64,000 nt of DNA. Source: GCA-2728135 sp002728135 (GTDB lineage Bacteria > Pseudomonadota > Alphaproteobacteria > UBA828). Of this stretch, positions 1-9,030 are shown in pieces. The position numbers were made by a program, and so were the translations under genes. The stretch spans positions 62,001 through 126,000 of the forward strand of contig CAXEND010000005.1 in NCBI GenBank assembly GCA_963997635.1, in the 5' to 3' direction. The first letter of the stretch is position 1. Each line of letters opens with the position of its first letter. The notes under the pieces were generated by a model. The model worked only from the letters and a program-made list of their open reading frames with translations. It did not search any database and was not told the DNA's origin.

Positions 1-365
1 ATTCAAATACCTTTTCACCTATTGGAGCTCCACTAGGCCCCTATTCTGCAATCCTTAATACAGTTGATAATAGGTTAACAATTAACCTTAAGTGCCCATC
101 TGGCGAAGCTATAGAGCCTATTATTATTGCAATGTCTCCGTTCCGATCTTTAATGAAAGATTATGCACAAATATGTAATGCTTATATGAATGCAATTCGT
201 GCCTCCACTCCTTCACGTATTGAGGCAATAGATATGGGCCGTAGAGGGCTCCATAATGAAGGTTCAGAAAAACTAAGAGAAATTCTAATTCATAAAGTAG
301 AGATAGATGACGATACAGCACGACGCCTATTCACTTTATTATATGTCTTACAGATGCGTGGCTAG
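1..365 (+). CDS. UPF0262 family protein (N-terminus cut by window edge)
   Basis: The frame is open from position 3 to the stop at 363-365, so the 5' end lies outside the window and about 120 C-terminal residues are visible. The conserved core of the UPF0262 family is clear: a GPYSAILNTVDNRL-like strand, SPFRSLMKDY, and the signature IEAIDMGRRGLHNEGSE followed by DDTARRLFTL. The family has no established function. In alphaproteobacteria it usually sits beside a low-molecular-weight phosphatase, as here with a 7-nt gap. The ATG at 132 is internal and should not be taken as the start. Confidence 0.9.
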   Translation, partial: SNTFSPIGAPLGPYSAILNTVDNRLTINLKCPSGEAIEPIIIAMSPFRSLMKDYAQICNAYMNAIRASTPSRIEAIDMGRRGLHNEGSEKLREILIHKVEIDDDTARRLFTLLYVLQMRG

Positions 366-372
366 AAGTTTT

Positions 373-813
373 ATGGTTACAAAAATAAATCGTATATTAT
401 TTGCATGCACATGGAACGCTGTGAGGTCTCCGATTGCTCAAGGTATAATGAATTTAGTAGCTGGCAATAGTTTTTTTATAGACTCTGTTGGTGTCAGGTT
501 AGGTGTTACTGATTCCTTTGCAATTACTGTAATGGAAGAAATAGGGGTCGATATTTCAAACCATCAACCAAAAACCTTTGAGCAACTAATAGATAGAAAT
601 TTTGATATAATTATTTCATTATCTCCAGAAGCACAACATAAAGCAGTTGAAATGACACGAGACTCTGCTTGTAAAGTTGAGTTCTGGCATACCATGGACC
701 CATCTATTATAGATGGGAACAGGGATGTTCAATTATCTGCCTTTCGGCAAATTAGGGATGAACTTTCACATAAACTTAATAAAAGATTTGGTTGCCCTGC
801 ACCGATAATATGA
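373..813 (+). CDS. Low-molecular-weight phosphatase / arsenate reductase-like protein
   Basis: This 146-residue protein has the LMW-PTP fold signature at its N-terminus: the P-loop C12-x5-R18-S (FACTWNAVRSP), and a DP general-acid motif near the C-terminus (HTMDPSI). Such proteins hydrolyse phosphotyrosine or, in relatives, reduce arsenate through the same cysteine. The substrate cannot be told here. I chose the ATG at 373 because it places the P-loop about 10 residues from the N-terminus, as is usual; the upstream in-frame ATG at 307 would overlap the UPF0262 gene by 59 bases. The infA gene that often follows in relatives is absent. Confidence 0.85.
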   Translation: MVTKINRILFACTWNAVRSPIAQGIMNLVAGNSFFIDSVGVRLGVTDSFAITVMEEIGVDISNHQPKTFEQLIDRNFDIIISLSPEAQHKAVEMTRDSACKVEFWHTMDPSIIDGNRDVQLSAFRQIRDELSHKLNKRFGCPAPII

Positions 814-886
814 GTTTAAATTTTGTAAATTAATATTTTGTGCCCAATTTGATATTTTTCTTTTAATATATTTCGGTATTTCTGTA

Positions 887-1531
887 ATGAAAAATCCAAG
901 TGTAAATCGACTTGTGCTTGCTTCCGCCTCTCTCCAGAGGAAACAACTACTTTTGCAAATGGGAGCGAAGATAGATTTAGTATCGCCAGCGAATATTGAC
1001 GAAAGTCTTCACTCCAATGAACCTCCTAAATATTATGTTAATAGGATGGCTAAAGAGAAAACTTTAGCAATATCTCGATTTGAACAGGAATCATATGTCC
1101 TTGGAGCTGATACTGTGGTGATAGCCGGCACAAAAATCTTTCCTAAGACTGAGAATAATGAGACTGCTAAAGAATATTTACAACAATTGTCTGGTAGGCG
1201 TCATCAAGTGATAACATCCATAGCTGTTATTTCCCCTTTTGGTAAGCTATCAAGCAGATTAGTTATAACACGTGTTAAATTTAAGAGATTAAGTAATGCA
1301 GAGTTAAAAACTTATCTTAATACTAATGAATGGAAGGGTAGGGCAGGGGGATATGCAATTCAGGGAATTGGCGGGAGTCTTATAGAGTGGATAAATGGAT
1401 CTTATTCAAATGTTGTAGGGTTACCATTGTATGAAACTAAATGTACCTTGGAAGGTCTTGGCTGGAGGTGGAGCCCAAAGATTGATAGCTCGTTTGGTGG
1501 ATATGATTCTAAGCAAGGTATGAAATCATGA
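887..1531 (+). CDS. maf: Maf family nucleoside triphosphate pyrophosphatase
   Basis: A protein of 214 residues, the usual Maf length. It begins with the diagnostic LASASLQRKQLL motif (S-x2-R-x2-LL), and has GADTVV with the metal-binding Asp and the C-terminal GYAIQGIGGSLIEWINGSYSNVVGLPL block. Maf proteins hydrolyse non-canonical or methylated nucleoside triphosphates to monophosphates, acting as house-cleaning enzymes. The stop overlaps the next start by four bases (ATGA at 1528-1531), so translation is probably coupled to the RNase gene. The gene lies in the conserved alphaproteobacterial order phosphatase, maf, RNase E/G. Confidence 0.93.
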   Translation: MKNPSVNRLVLASASLQRKQLLLQMGAKIDLVSPANIDESLHSNEPPKYYVNRMAKEKTLAISRFEQESYVLGADTVVIAGTKIFPKTENNETAKEYLQQLSGRRHQVITSIAVISPFGKLSSRLVITRVKFKRLSNAELKTYLNTNEWKGRAGGYAIQGIGGSLIEWINGSYSNVVGLPLYETKCTLEGLGWRWSPKIDSSFGGYDSKQGMKS

Positions 1532-2895
1532 GCAGTGGAGGTGAGGTGTTTGTTTCATCGACACCATTTGCAAAATTCATTGCAGTTATTGATTCCTATG
1601 GCCAAGCCGTTGCTTTACGCTCAGAGACCAAGGGCCGAGAGAGTTTAGTGGGCGATATATGGTTAGGTAAGGTTGCAAGACCAGTGCCAGGCCATGAGGC
1701 AGTTTTTGTTTCTTTAGGTGATACTATAACAGGTATGCTACATGGTAGATTTGAACCTGGAACAATTATGGTAGTTCAAATTGTGCGGGATAGTTTTGGT
1801 TCAAAGGCTCCATTATTAACTAATTTACCAGTTTATTCCGGTAAATACTTACTTTACTGTCCAGAAGGAAAGATAGATAGAGTAAGCCGGAAAATAAAAA
1901 ACACTTTATTTCGTGAAAAATTAAAAAAATTACTGAATAAACTCAATAGACCAAAGGGTGCATTTATAGCTCGTCGGTTTTGTGACAATTCTGAGATTGA
2001 AATTCTAGAAGAAGAGGCTAGATGGTTAGTCAAATGTGCACAAAATGTTGATTCTGAAATACAAAATTCATCTAAATTAAGGTTGTTATATTCTGCTGGA
2101 GGCTTAGTAGGAAGTGTTTGTAATCAGTTTGCTTTAGAAGGGAAATATATTTGGTTTGATGACCAGCATGAATATAACAAATCCAAAGCAAATGATCTGA
2201 TCTATTGTCCTTCAATTATGAAAAGCTTGAGACTGTCTAGTGATGAAGATCTTTTTGAAAGGTATGATTTACATAATCAATGGCAAACGACTTTAGGGTC
2301 TGATGTTTTATTACCTTCAGGCGGTAAATTGACAATAGAAGAAACTGCAGCTTGTGTAACAATTGACGTAGACTCAGGTACAAAGAAAAGATCAAACTCC
2401 CAACAAATAGCATGCTATGAGGCCATAGCTGTTTGTGGAAATGAAATTATTCGAAGAAACCTTGCAGGATTAATAGCAATTGACTTACCCCTTGTTTTTG
2501 GAAAAAAAGAAACAGATGAACTCATACGGCTAATGCAGTCGGCTTTAGATAAAGATCAAGTTTCATCAGATGTATTAGGTTTAAGCCACGGGGGTGTTTT
2601 GGAAGTTACAAGGCAAAGAATAGGCCCATCTTTATTGCAGGCACTTACAGAGCAAAATTCTCAGTATCCATGGTTTACAAGGAGGTGGAGGCCAGAAATT
2701 ACTGCCCACAGGGCAATTTGCAAAGCACGACGAGAAATTAACTCGGGTTCTTCCGCAATAACTATATGTGCCAACCAGTGTGTGTTAGATCTTTTCTCGG
2801 ATTATAACTCAATTGCTCATTGGCTTAGGGCAAGTTTTTATATTCAGGAAGATAATAAAATGTCTGATGATGATTTTGAGGTCCATAGCAGATGA
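1528..2895 (+). CDS. Ribonuclease E/G family protein
   Basis: 455 residues, aligning with the catalytic half of RNase E/G. An N-terminal degenerate S1-like segment (LVGDIWLGKVARPVPGHEAVFVSLG) precedes the DNase I-like region. The two acidic metal ligands are in place: TIDVDSG and LIAIDLPL, followed by the conserved EVTRQRIGPSL block. It lacks the long RNase E scaffold tail, so it is an RNase G-type enzyme, probably acting in rRNA or mRNA processing. Both ends overlap neighbours by ATGA. The sequence is rather divergent in the middle, and I see no clear zinc-link CPxC motif. Confidence 0.85.
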   Translation: MSSGGEVFVSSTPFAKFIAVIDSYGQAVALRSETKGRESLVGDIWLGKVARPVPGHEAVFVSLGDTITGMLHGRFEPGTIMVVQIVRDSFGSKAPLLTNLPVYSGKYLLYCPEGKIDRVSRKIKNTLFREKLKKLLNKLNRPKGAFIARRFCDNSEIEILEEEARWLVKCAQNVDSEIQNSSKLRLLYSAGGLVGSVCNQFALEGKYIWFDDQHEYNKSKANDLIYCPSIMKSLRLSSDEDLFERYDLHNQWQTTLGSDVLLPSGGKLTIEETAACVTIDVDSGTKKRSNSQQIACYEAIAVCGNEIIRRNLAGLIAIDLPLVFGKKETDELIRLMQSALDKDQVSSDVLGLSHGGVLEVTRQRIGPSLLQALTEQNSQYPWFTRRWRPEITAHRAICKARREINSGSSAITICANQCVLDLFSDYNSIAHWLRASFYIQEDNKMSDDDFEVHSR

Positions 2896-3860
2896 CAATT
2901 GATGTGCTTACCTGGGTCGCATTGTTTGGTGGTATGCTGTTGCTGTTTTTTGGAGGTGAGATATTAGTCCGTGGTGCAGTAGGGTTGGCTCAAAAACTTG
3001 GCGTTTCTCCTCTACTGATCGGTGCAACAGTGGTGGCGTTTGGCACCTCAGCTCCCGAATTAGTTGTAAGTATTGATGCTGCAATTCAAGGCGTAGTTGA
3101 TGTTGCTATTGGAAATGTTTTTGGCTCAAATTTAGCGAATCTTCTTTTAATACTTGGCATATCGGTAGCATTAACTCCTATTATCGTCGAACCTAAATTT
3201 GTGAGAAGAGACTCAGCTGCCTTATTATTAACTACAATCGCTGTTGTTGGTTTGGCATTTCTCATGGAAATACCTTGGTATCTGGGGTTGATAATGATAT
3301 TGGTGCTTATAGCACATGTTACTTATGGTTACTGGAAGGAGAGAAACCTAAAATCACATAAAGTTAGTATTCCAACGGATTTGTATCAAAATCTTAATGT
3401 GGAATATAAAGAGAAACCGATATGGCTTTCCTCTTTTTATTTGTTTCTTGGTATTCTCGGTGTGATTTTTGGGGCACATTTTCTTGTTGACAGTGGTACA
3501 AATATAGCTCGTGCAGTAGGCATTTCTGAGGCTGTAATAGGATTAACGGTTGTTGCTCTAGGAACAAGCTTGCCTGAACTTGCAACATCAATTATGGCTG
3601 CAATCAAACGGCATGGAGATGTTGCATTAGGGAATATACTTGGATCAAGCCTTTTCAATATTTTAGGTATACTGGGCGCTGTCGCCCTTGTGCGACCGGC
3701 TCCAATTCCACAGGAAATTGTGAGCTTAGATCTCTGGATTTTACTAGGCGTTACACTTATTGTTTTTTTACCAGTCTATGTAGGTTGGAGATTAGGACGT
3801 TTTTTTGGTATATTACTCCTGATCCTTTACATTGCTTATATCGTTCACCATTTTATGTAA
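2892..3860 (+). CDS. Calcium/sodium antiporter (CaCA family, YrbG-like)
   Basis: A 322-residue integral membrane protein with about ten hydrophobic segments. The two alpha-repeats that form the ion pathway are plain: AFGTSAPELVVSIDAA with GNVFGSNLANLLLILG in the first half, and ALGTSLPELATSIMAA with GNILGSSLFNILGILG in the second. The acidic ligands of both PE motifs are present. Members exchange Na+ for Ca2+ or other cations across the inner membrane. The start overlaps the RNase stop (ATGA), so it is the last gene of the first operon. In many relatives yacG sits at this position instead. Confidence 0.92.
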   Translation: MTIDVLTWVALFGGMLLLFFGGEILVRGAVGLAQKLGVSPLLIGATVVAFGTSAPELVVSIDAAIQGVVDVAIGNVFGSNLANLLLILGISVALTPIIVEPKFVRRDSAALLLTTIAVVGLAFLMEIPWYLGLIMILVLIAHVTYGYWKERNLKSHKVSIPTDLYQNLNVEYKEKPIWLSSFYLFLGILGVIFGAHFLVDSGTNIARAVGISEAVIGLTVVALGTSLPELATSIMAAIKRHGDVALGNILGSSLFNILGILGAVALVRPAPIPQEIVSLDLWILLGVTLIVFLPVYVGWRLGRFFGILLLILYIAYIVHHFM

Positions 3861-3874
3861 TTAGGAACTCATAA

Positions 3875-4522
3875 TTATTTATCACATGGTACGGGGTATG
3901 TTATGGAACCCTCAGGATATGTTTGTCCTGCTTCAAAACAGGTAATTAAACCTTTCCCATCAGCCCAGTATAGGTGCGGGTTAAGGCCATTTGATCCATC
4001 TTTTAGATAAAAACTATGACCCCAATGTCCGTTACGATCCTGTGCGCGCCTGAACTGTCTGCCAAGCTGGAAATGTAGATGTCTTGTTTGGGCAATGCAC
4101 CTGAATTCAAAATGATTATTACCTAAATTTCCAATCAATTGTCCACGTTTAACGATATCTCCAGTGCTAACAAACATTTCTCCAAGGTGGCCATAGAGGG
4201 CAATGAGATTCTCTCCGTCAATCCCCTTGCCATGGTCAATAGCAATAGTAGGGCCCCAACACTTTTCAATTGACGCTTCTAACACTTTTCCAGCTGCGAC
4301 GGCAATTATTGGTTGACCATTATCGCCTATGATATCGATTCCTTGGTGATCTTGCTGACGCAATTTAAAATTAACACCCATTCTACTTTTATAATCTGAT
4401 GCTATTGAAGGGGCACCTGGAGGATAAACCAATTTGATTTTATTCTTTGCTTGAGAAGTCTGGCTGCCCAAAACATATGAAGAAATTGATAAAACTAATA
4501 GAGCATAAAATATTTTCCTCAC
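3875..4522 (-). CDS. M23 family metallopeptidase (LytM-type, secreted)
   Basis: 215 residues with an N-terminal signal peptide (roughly 1-23, hydrophobic LLVLSISSYVLG then SQTSQA). The M23 zinc site is complete: H-x3-D in HQGIDI, the LYGHLG loop, and the distal HLHF pair (H-x-H). Such enzymes cut peptide cross-bridges of peptidoglycan in the periplasm. There is no LysM or coiled-coil domain, so this is a stand-alone catalytic domain. The gene is convergent with the CaCA exchanger (14-nt gap) and divergent from the deacylase gene. Confidence 0.88.
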   Translation of the reverse strand: MRKIFYALLVLSISSYVLGSQTSQAKNKIKLVYPPGAPSIASDYKSRMGVNFKLRQQDHQGIDIIGDNGQPIIAVAAGKVLEASIEKCWGPTIAIDHGKGIDGENLIALYGHLGEMFVSTGDIVKRGQLIGNLGNNHFEFRCIAQTRHLHFQLGRQFRRAQDRNGHWGHSFYLKDGSNGLNPHLYWADGKGLITCFEAGQTYPEGSITYPVPCDK

Positions 4523-4586
4523 AGTTTTTCCTCTAATAATAACTTTAAAACATTAAATATATTAGATTCTAGTAAATATGGTGAAT

Positions 4587-4606
4587 TTTTTCTTATTTAA
4601 GAAAAA
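4587..4606. promoter_or_regulatory. Perfect 8-bp AT-rich inverted repeat between divergent genes
   Basis: TTTTTCTT (4587-4594) and its exact complement AAGAAAAA (4599-4606) surround a 4-nt spacer in the 166-bp region between the divergent M23 and deacylase genes. It could be an operator. It is A/T only apart from one base pair, so chance is a real possibility in this AT-rich genome. Confidence 0.25.
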
Positions 4607-4688
4607 CTCTATATTCTATATTTTATAAGATTTATTATAACACTCAATGTCTATATTCTTGGAAAGCTATTAAAATACGAAGGACAAA

Positions 4689-6356
4689 ATGCTAGATACA
4701 ATTATTAGAGGAGCCCATATTGCAGACGGTTCAGGGAAAAGTATTTATCAAGCTGATTTAGGAATTATGGGAGATAAAATCGCTGAAATTGGTAATATCA
4801 AGGCTTCGGCTAAGACAATAATAGATGCAAATGGTCTTATACTTTCACCAGGTTTTGTAGACGTTCATACACATTATGACGCCCAACTAACGTGGGATAA
4901 ATATGCAAGTCCCTCTCCTTCTTTAGGTGCTACTACGGTTGTTATAGGTAATTGTGGGTTTAGTATTGCCCCTTGCCCACCAGAACAACGCAGAAGAATA
5001 TCAAATAACCTTGCAGAGGTAGAAGGTATGTCAATTTCTGCATTAGAAGCAGGTATAGACTGGAATTTTGAGTCTTTTGGAGAATATATAGAATTACTTG
5101 AAAGAAAAGGTTCCTATCCAAATGTTGCCTGTTTCGTCGGGCATTCAGCTGTGAGAACAGCAGTATTAGGTAGAGAAGCATCGGAACGATTGGCCACTGA
5201 TGACGAATTATTGATTATGAGTCAGATAGTATCTGAGTCGATGCAATCTGGAGCTATCGGGTTTTCTAGTTCACAATCTTTGAACCACAATGGAGCAAAT
5301 GGTGTGCCAATGCCTTCTCGTTTAGCCAGTAAAGATGAGTTTAAGTCATTAGTCGCTGCTATCGGTGAATGTGGGCATGGTGTATTTCAATTAACAGTTG
5401 GGCCTCATGCTGAGATGTCGTTTCTGGAAGATATTGCTCAAGAAAATAACTGTATTGTGATGATGACTGCTGCACTCCATAATGAGGCATTTCCCGACCG
5501 TGCTATCGGCATGCTAAATGGTGCATTAGATGCCCAGAGGCGTGGCAATGGTCTATGGGCCCAAGTATCTTGCCAGCCTTTGTCTATGGATTTTTCACTG
5601 ACTTCAGCATTTCCTTTTCAGCCTTTTGAAGCTTGGAAGGAACTTGGTAAATTAAATAAAACAGAATTATCAAAGATTCTAAAATCAATTGATTATCGCC
5701 AAAAATTTAAAAAAGAATTAATGTCACCCGCACGAGGTAAAATTTTTTATGGAGATTGGTCAAAGGTTAGTATTGCCCAAGTTTCAAGTAGAAAATTTCA
5801 AGACATGGAAGGTCTTTCAATAAGCGAATTAAGTAAACAGTTAGACAAACATCCTGTTGACCTAGTTTTCGACATTGCCCTTAACGATAATTTAGAAACA
5901 ATTTTTAACGCAGCCCTTCTAAATTCAGATGAGGATGTTGTTGCTGATTTTCTAATTCATGAAGCATCACTTATAAGCCTTTCAGATGCCGGAGCTCACC
6001 TGCGTTATATGTGTGATGCCGGATACGGTCTTCATCTTTTAGGACATTGGGTGAGGAACAAAAAAATTATGAGTTTAGAGGACGCAATTAGACGATTAAC
6101 AACGTTACCTGCGAGTTTATTCAATATTAAAGATAGGGGACATTTATTGCCCGGAAAGTTTGCTGATTTGGTGCTGTTTGACAAAGATGAGATTAATTTG
6201 GGGCCTTTAAAGAGATTCGATGACCTACCCAATGGGGAATCTCGGATGATGAGAGAGCCAATTGGTGTTGAGGGTGTTTGGGTGAATGGGCAAATGGTAT
6301 TTGATGGAAAACAATATAAGAATATTCCATCGCCCGGGAAAATCCTACGTGCCTAG
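4689..6356 (+). CDS. N-acyl-D-amino-acid deacylase (D-aminoacylase, amidohydrolase superfamily)
   Basis: 555 residues in the amidohydrolase fold. The N-terminal strand IIRGAHIADGSGKSIYQADLGI leads to the metal motif FVDVHTHYDAQ (H-x-H) and the family cysteine in GNCGFSIAP. The C-terminal half has the SDAGAH aspartate and a second beta-sandwich segment ending in GVWVNGQMVFDG. D-aminoacylases release free D-amino acids from N-acylated forms; related proteins act on dihydropyrimidines or other cyclic amides. It is monocistronic, with an AAGGA ribosome site six bases before the ATG. The precise substrate cannot be assigned. Confidence 0.85.
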   Translation: MLDTIIRGAHIADGSGKSIYQADLGIMGDKIAEIGNIKASAKTIIDANGLILSPGFVDVHTHYDAQLTWDKYASPSPSLGATTVVIGNCGFSIAPCPPEQRRRISNNLAEVEGMSISALEAGIDWNFESFGEYIELLERKGSYPNVACFVGHSAVRTAVLGREASERLATDDELLIMSQIVSESMQSGAIGFSSSQSLNHNGANGVPMPSRLASKDEFKSLVAAIGECGHGVFQLTVGPHAEMSFLEDIAQENNCIVMMTAALHNEAFPDRAIGMLNGALDAQRRGNGLWAQVSCQPLSMDFSLTSAFPFQPFEAWKELGKLNKTELSKILKSIDYRQKFKKELMSPARGKIFYGDWSKVSIAQVSSRKFQDMEGLSISELSKQLDKHPVDLVFDIALNDNLETIFNAALLNSDEDVVADFLIHEASLISLSDAGAHLRYMCDAGYGLHLLGHWVRNKKIMSLEDAIRRLTTLPASLFNIKDRGHLLPGKFADLVLFDKDEINLGPLKRFDDLPNGESRMMREPIGVEGVWVNGQMVFDGKQYKNIPSPGKILRA

Positions 6357-6631
6357 AAATGTTTATGCAAAGCAGCATATACTTTACCAGCTCGAATTTA
6401 AGTAAATTTTCAGTTAATTCAACTTGGAAATTTATCCAGTTAAAGTTATAAGGTGCTCGAATGTAAAATCAAATAAGTACTTTGAGATAAGTTGTGAGTT
6501 AAATTAATATTGTGCTGGTTTCAGGATTTTAAAAGTTATACATTTACAGCGAGAGTTATATATTTAGGAGTTTTATATAGGTTATGGAGGGTTTTATGCT
6601 CCAAGAACCTAATTTTACTATGAAATATTAA

Positions 6632-6707
<76 letters not shown>

Positions 6708-6878
6708 CTTCCGGTTGTAGCCATTTTTATTAATTGCACATTTTGATATTAATCTATGTATATTTGACTATAACACTGAATGGATATAGAAAATGGTTTG
6801 TTACCTGAAGGTTTTTCTTTATTATCTCTCAATCTTTATTTTTAAAGAAAAGTTCTATTTCAAAACATGGAGACCCAG

Positions 6879-7538
6879 ATGACGTTGAGAATAAATGCTG
6901 AAGCCCCTAATTTTAAAGCCGATACAACTGAAGGTGTAATAACTTTTCATGAATGGATAGGTGACAGTTGGGCAATTTTATTTTCACACCCGAAAGATTT
7001 TACTCCTGTATGCACCACAGAGTTGGGTTACATGGCAAGGCTTAAGCCAGAATTTCAGAAACGTAATTGTAAGGTGATTGGACTGAGTATAGATCCAGTT
7101 TCAGATCACGAACGTTGGGTTGGGGATATAGAAGAAACTCAAGGTACTGCAGTAAATTATCCCCTTATTGGTGATACGGATCTATCAGTTGCAAAAGCTT
7201 ACGATATGTTGCCAGAAGATGAATCAGGAAATTTCGAAGGTCGTACGGCCGCTACAAATGCAACAGTTCGTTCTGTTTTTATAATAGGTCCCGATAAAAA
7301 AATTAAAGCAATGCTAACTTACCCAATGAGTACAGGCCGTAATTTTGATGAGGTACTTCGTTTGCTTGATTCTTGTCAGCTCACAGCGACACATCAGGTT
7401 GCAACTCCTGTAAATTGGAAACAAGGTGAGAACGTCATCATTGTTCCGGCGGTTTCAGATGAAGATGCGAAGAAAAAATTTCCTAATGGTTGGGAATCCC
7501 CTAAGCCTTACTTAAGGATAGTACCTCAGCCAGATTAA
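6879..7538 (+). CDS. 1-Cys peroxiredoxin (Prx6 class)
   Basis: 219 residues. The peroxidatic cysteine is C45 in HPKDFTPVCTTELG, with the preceding conserved T and P, and the partner Arg is in ATVRSVFIIGPD. The long C-terminal arm (after STGRNFDEVLRLLDS) through NWKQGENVIIVPAVSDEDA to a GWESPKPYLR end is typical of the Prx6 class, which reduces hydroperoxides. I prefer the ATG at 6879: a GGAGA ribosome site lies five bases upstream, inside the alternative ATG at 6867. The gene stands alone, probably with its own promoter in the 170-bp gap after the tRNA. Confidence 0.93.
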   Translation: MTLRINAEAPNFKADTTEGVITFHEWIGDSWAILFSHPKDFTPVCTTELGYMARLKPEFQKRNCKVIGLSIDPVSDHERWVGDIEETQGTAVNYPLIGDTDLSVAKAYDMLPEDESGNFEGRTAATNATVRSVFIIGPDKKIKAMLTYPMSTGRNFDEVLRLLDSCQLTATHQVATPVNWKQGENVIIVPAVSDEDAKKKFPNGWESPKPYLRIVPQPD

Positions 7539-7591
7539 TGATTCTAATAAGAGATTTTTAAATTGCGGTTTTATATCCAAATAAGTTGTTT

Positions 7592-8845
7592 TTAGGAATC
7601 TATTTTTGTTCGTTTATCTTCACTAATAGGATATCTGGGTCCAAGGTTTTTGCTAAAGTCTGCACCTGTAGGGTTTTGAAAAACTTTAAGCTCAAAAAAG
7701 GGTAGGACACTTAGAAGGTGATCGATCAAGTCAGATTGAATTCCTTCATAACGAACCCAGTTAGTATCATTGGTAAAAGCGTATATTTCTAAGGGTAAGC
7801 CTTGTGCAGAAGGTGCCAATTGTCTCACCATCAATGTCATGTCATTACGAAAACGCGAACTCTCTTCCAAATATGCTTGGCAATAGGCTCGAAAGGTGCC
7901 CAGATTAGTCAGGGCTCGCCGGTTTATTGGTAGGGCTGCTATTTCATCTTCATCCAATCCAGCATTTGCTGAGGCAAGTTCAGCCTGTTTTGTTTTGAGG
8001 TAAGATTCAAGGCGTTTGAAGGTTTTAAATCGCGACATCATTTCATCATCACAAAACTTTACACTGGCTTGGTCGATAAGCAAACTACGTTTGATTCTTC
8101 GGCCTCCAGAATCACTCATTCCACGCCAGTTCTTAAATGAGTTTTCCATGATTTTATAAGTGGGGATTGAAACGTAAGTATTGTCCCAGTTTCTTACTTT
8201 CACAGAATGTAGGGCCATATCTACTACTTCACCATCTACACCAAACTGTGGCATTTCAATCCAATCACTTTTACGAACCAAATCATTTGAAACTAATTGT
8301 ATACTAGCGATTAGGGAGAGAATAGTATCTCTAAATACAAGTAGTAAAACAGCAGTAATAGCACCCAATCCACCTAATATCCCCCATGGTGATCGGTCAA
8401 CTAAGATACTAATGACAATAATAGCACCTAATAAATATACTAAGAGTTTACCTAGTTGTATGTACCCCTTAATGGGACGTTCTGCCGAAACTGGATAGAG
8501 TTGATATATATCCATTGCTGCGGTTAGCAGCCTAGCAAGCATTAGAGTAATTATAAGAAAAATAAATGCGAGAATAACGCGTCTGCCAAGCCCAATCATC
8601 TCAGGGTAATGGGCAGCTCCTACATATAAAATGATAGCAGGAGCAAGGTAAGCGGTGAGTTTAAATATTCCGCGCTGTGCAATGAGGTCATCCCATTGAC
8701 TTGGTGTACGTGCTATAGCTCGATAGACTAGTGGGACAGCTGCAAACCTTACTAGGAAATAGGCAAGTAAAGCTGCTCCTACAAGAAGAACAGGGTAACT
8801 CCAAACTGCGTCTCCAAAAATTTCATCCACTCTTTGATTTAGCAA
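7592..8845 (-). CDS. Mechanosensitive ion channel, MscS family (YbdG-like)
   Basis: 417 residues with four to five membrane segments in the first 170 residues. These are followed by the pore-lining helix and beta domain: GILGGLGAITAVLLLVFRDTILSLIASIQL, then SDWIEMPQFGVDGEVVDMALHSVKVRNWDN and VSIPTYKIMENSFKNW. The extended cytoplasmic C-terminal half with the RRIKRSLLID block fits the YbdG subgroup of MscS. The role is likely a pressure-relief valve at the inner membrane during osmotic downshock. It is transcribed divergently from the thiolase gene. Confidence 0.9.
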   Translation of the reverse strand: MLNQRVDEIFGDAVWSYPVLLVGAALLAYFLVRFAAVPLVYRAIARTPSQWDDLIAQRGIFKLTAYLAPAIILYVGAAHYPEMIGLGRRVILAFIFLIITLMLARLLTAAMDIYQLYPVSAERPIKGYIQLGKLLVYLLGAIIVISILVDRSPWGILGGLGAITAVLLLVFRDTILSLIASIQLVSNDLVRKSDWIEMPQFGVDGEVVDMALHSVKVRNWDNTYVSIPTYKIMENSFKNWRGMSDSGGRRIKRSLLIDQASVKFCDDEMMSRFKTFKRLESYLKTKQAELASANAGLDEDEIAALPINRRALTNLGTFRAYCQAYLEESSRFRNDMTLMVRQLAPSAQGLPLEIYAFTNDTNWVRYEGIQSDLIDHLLSVLPFFELKVFQNPTGADFSKNLGPRYPISEDKRTKIDS

Positions 8846-8984
8846 ATTAATCTCCGCTATCCTGTCTTAGGTTGCCTAACTGTGTTATTAATTTAACAAA
8901 TATTTTTTATTTTTGCATTTGACACTAAAAGTCTCTTTTTAATGAGGCATGTGTATTAATTATTGTAATAACAAATTTTGACTA

Positions 8985-9003
8985 GAATAATAGGCTATTA
9001 TTC
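8985..9003. promoter_or_regulatory. 19-bp palindrome upstream of thiolase (candidate operator)
   Basis: Nine-base arms GAATAATAG (8985-8993) and CTATTATTC (8995-9003) are perfect complements around a single central G. The site ends 27 bp before the thiolase ATG, inside the 185-bp region between the divergent MscS and thiolase genes. Symmetry of this length around one base is typical of a dimeric repressor site rather than an RNA hairpin, because the loop would be too small. No regulator gene is adjacent. Confidence 0.45.
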
Positions 9004-9030
9004 GAATATTGAAACACGGGAGTTAATATT

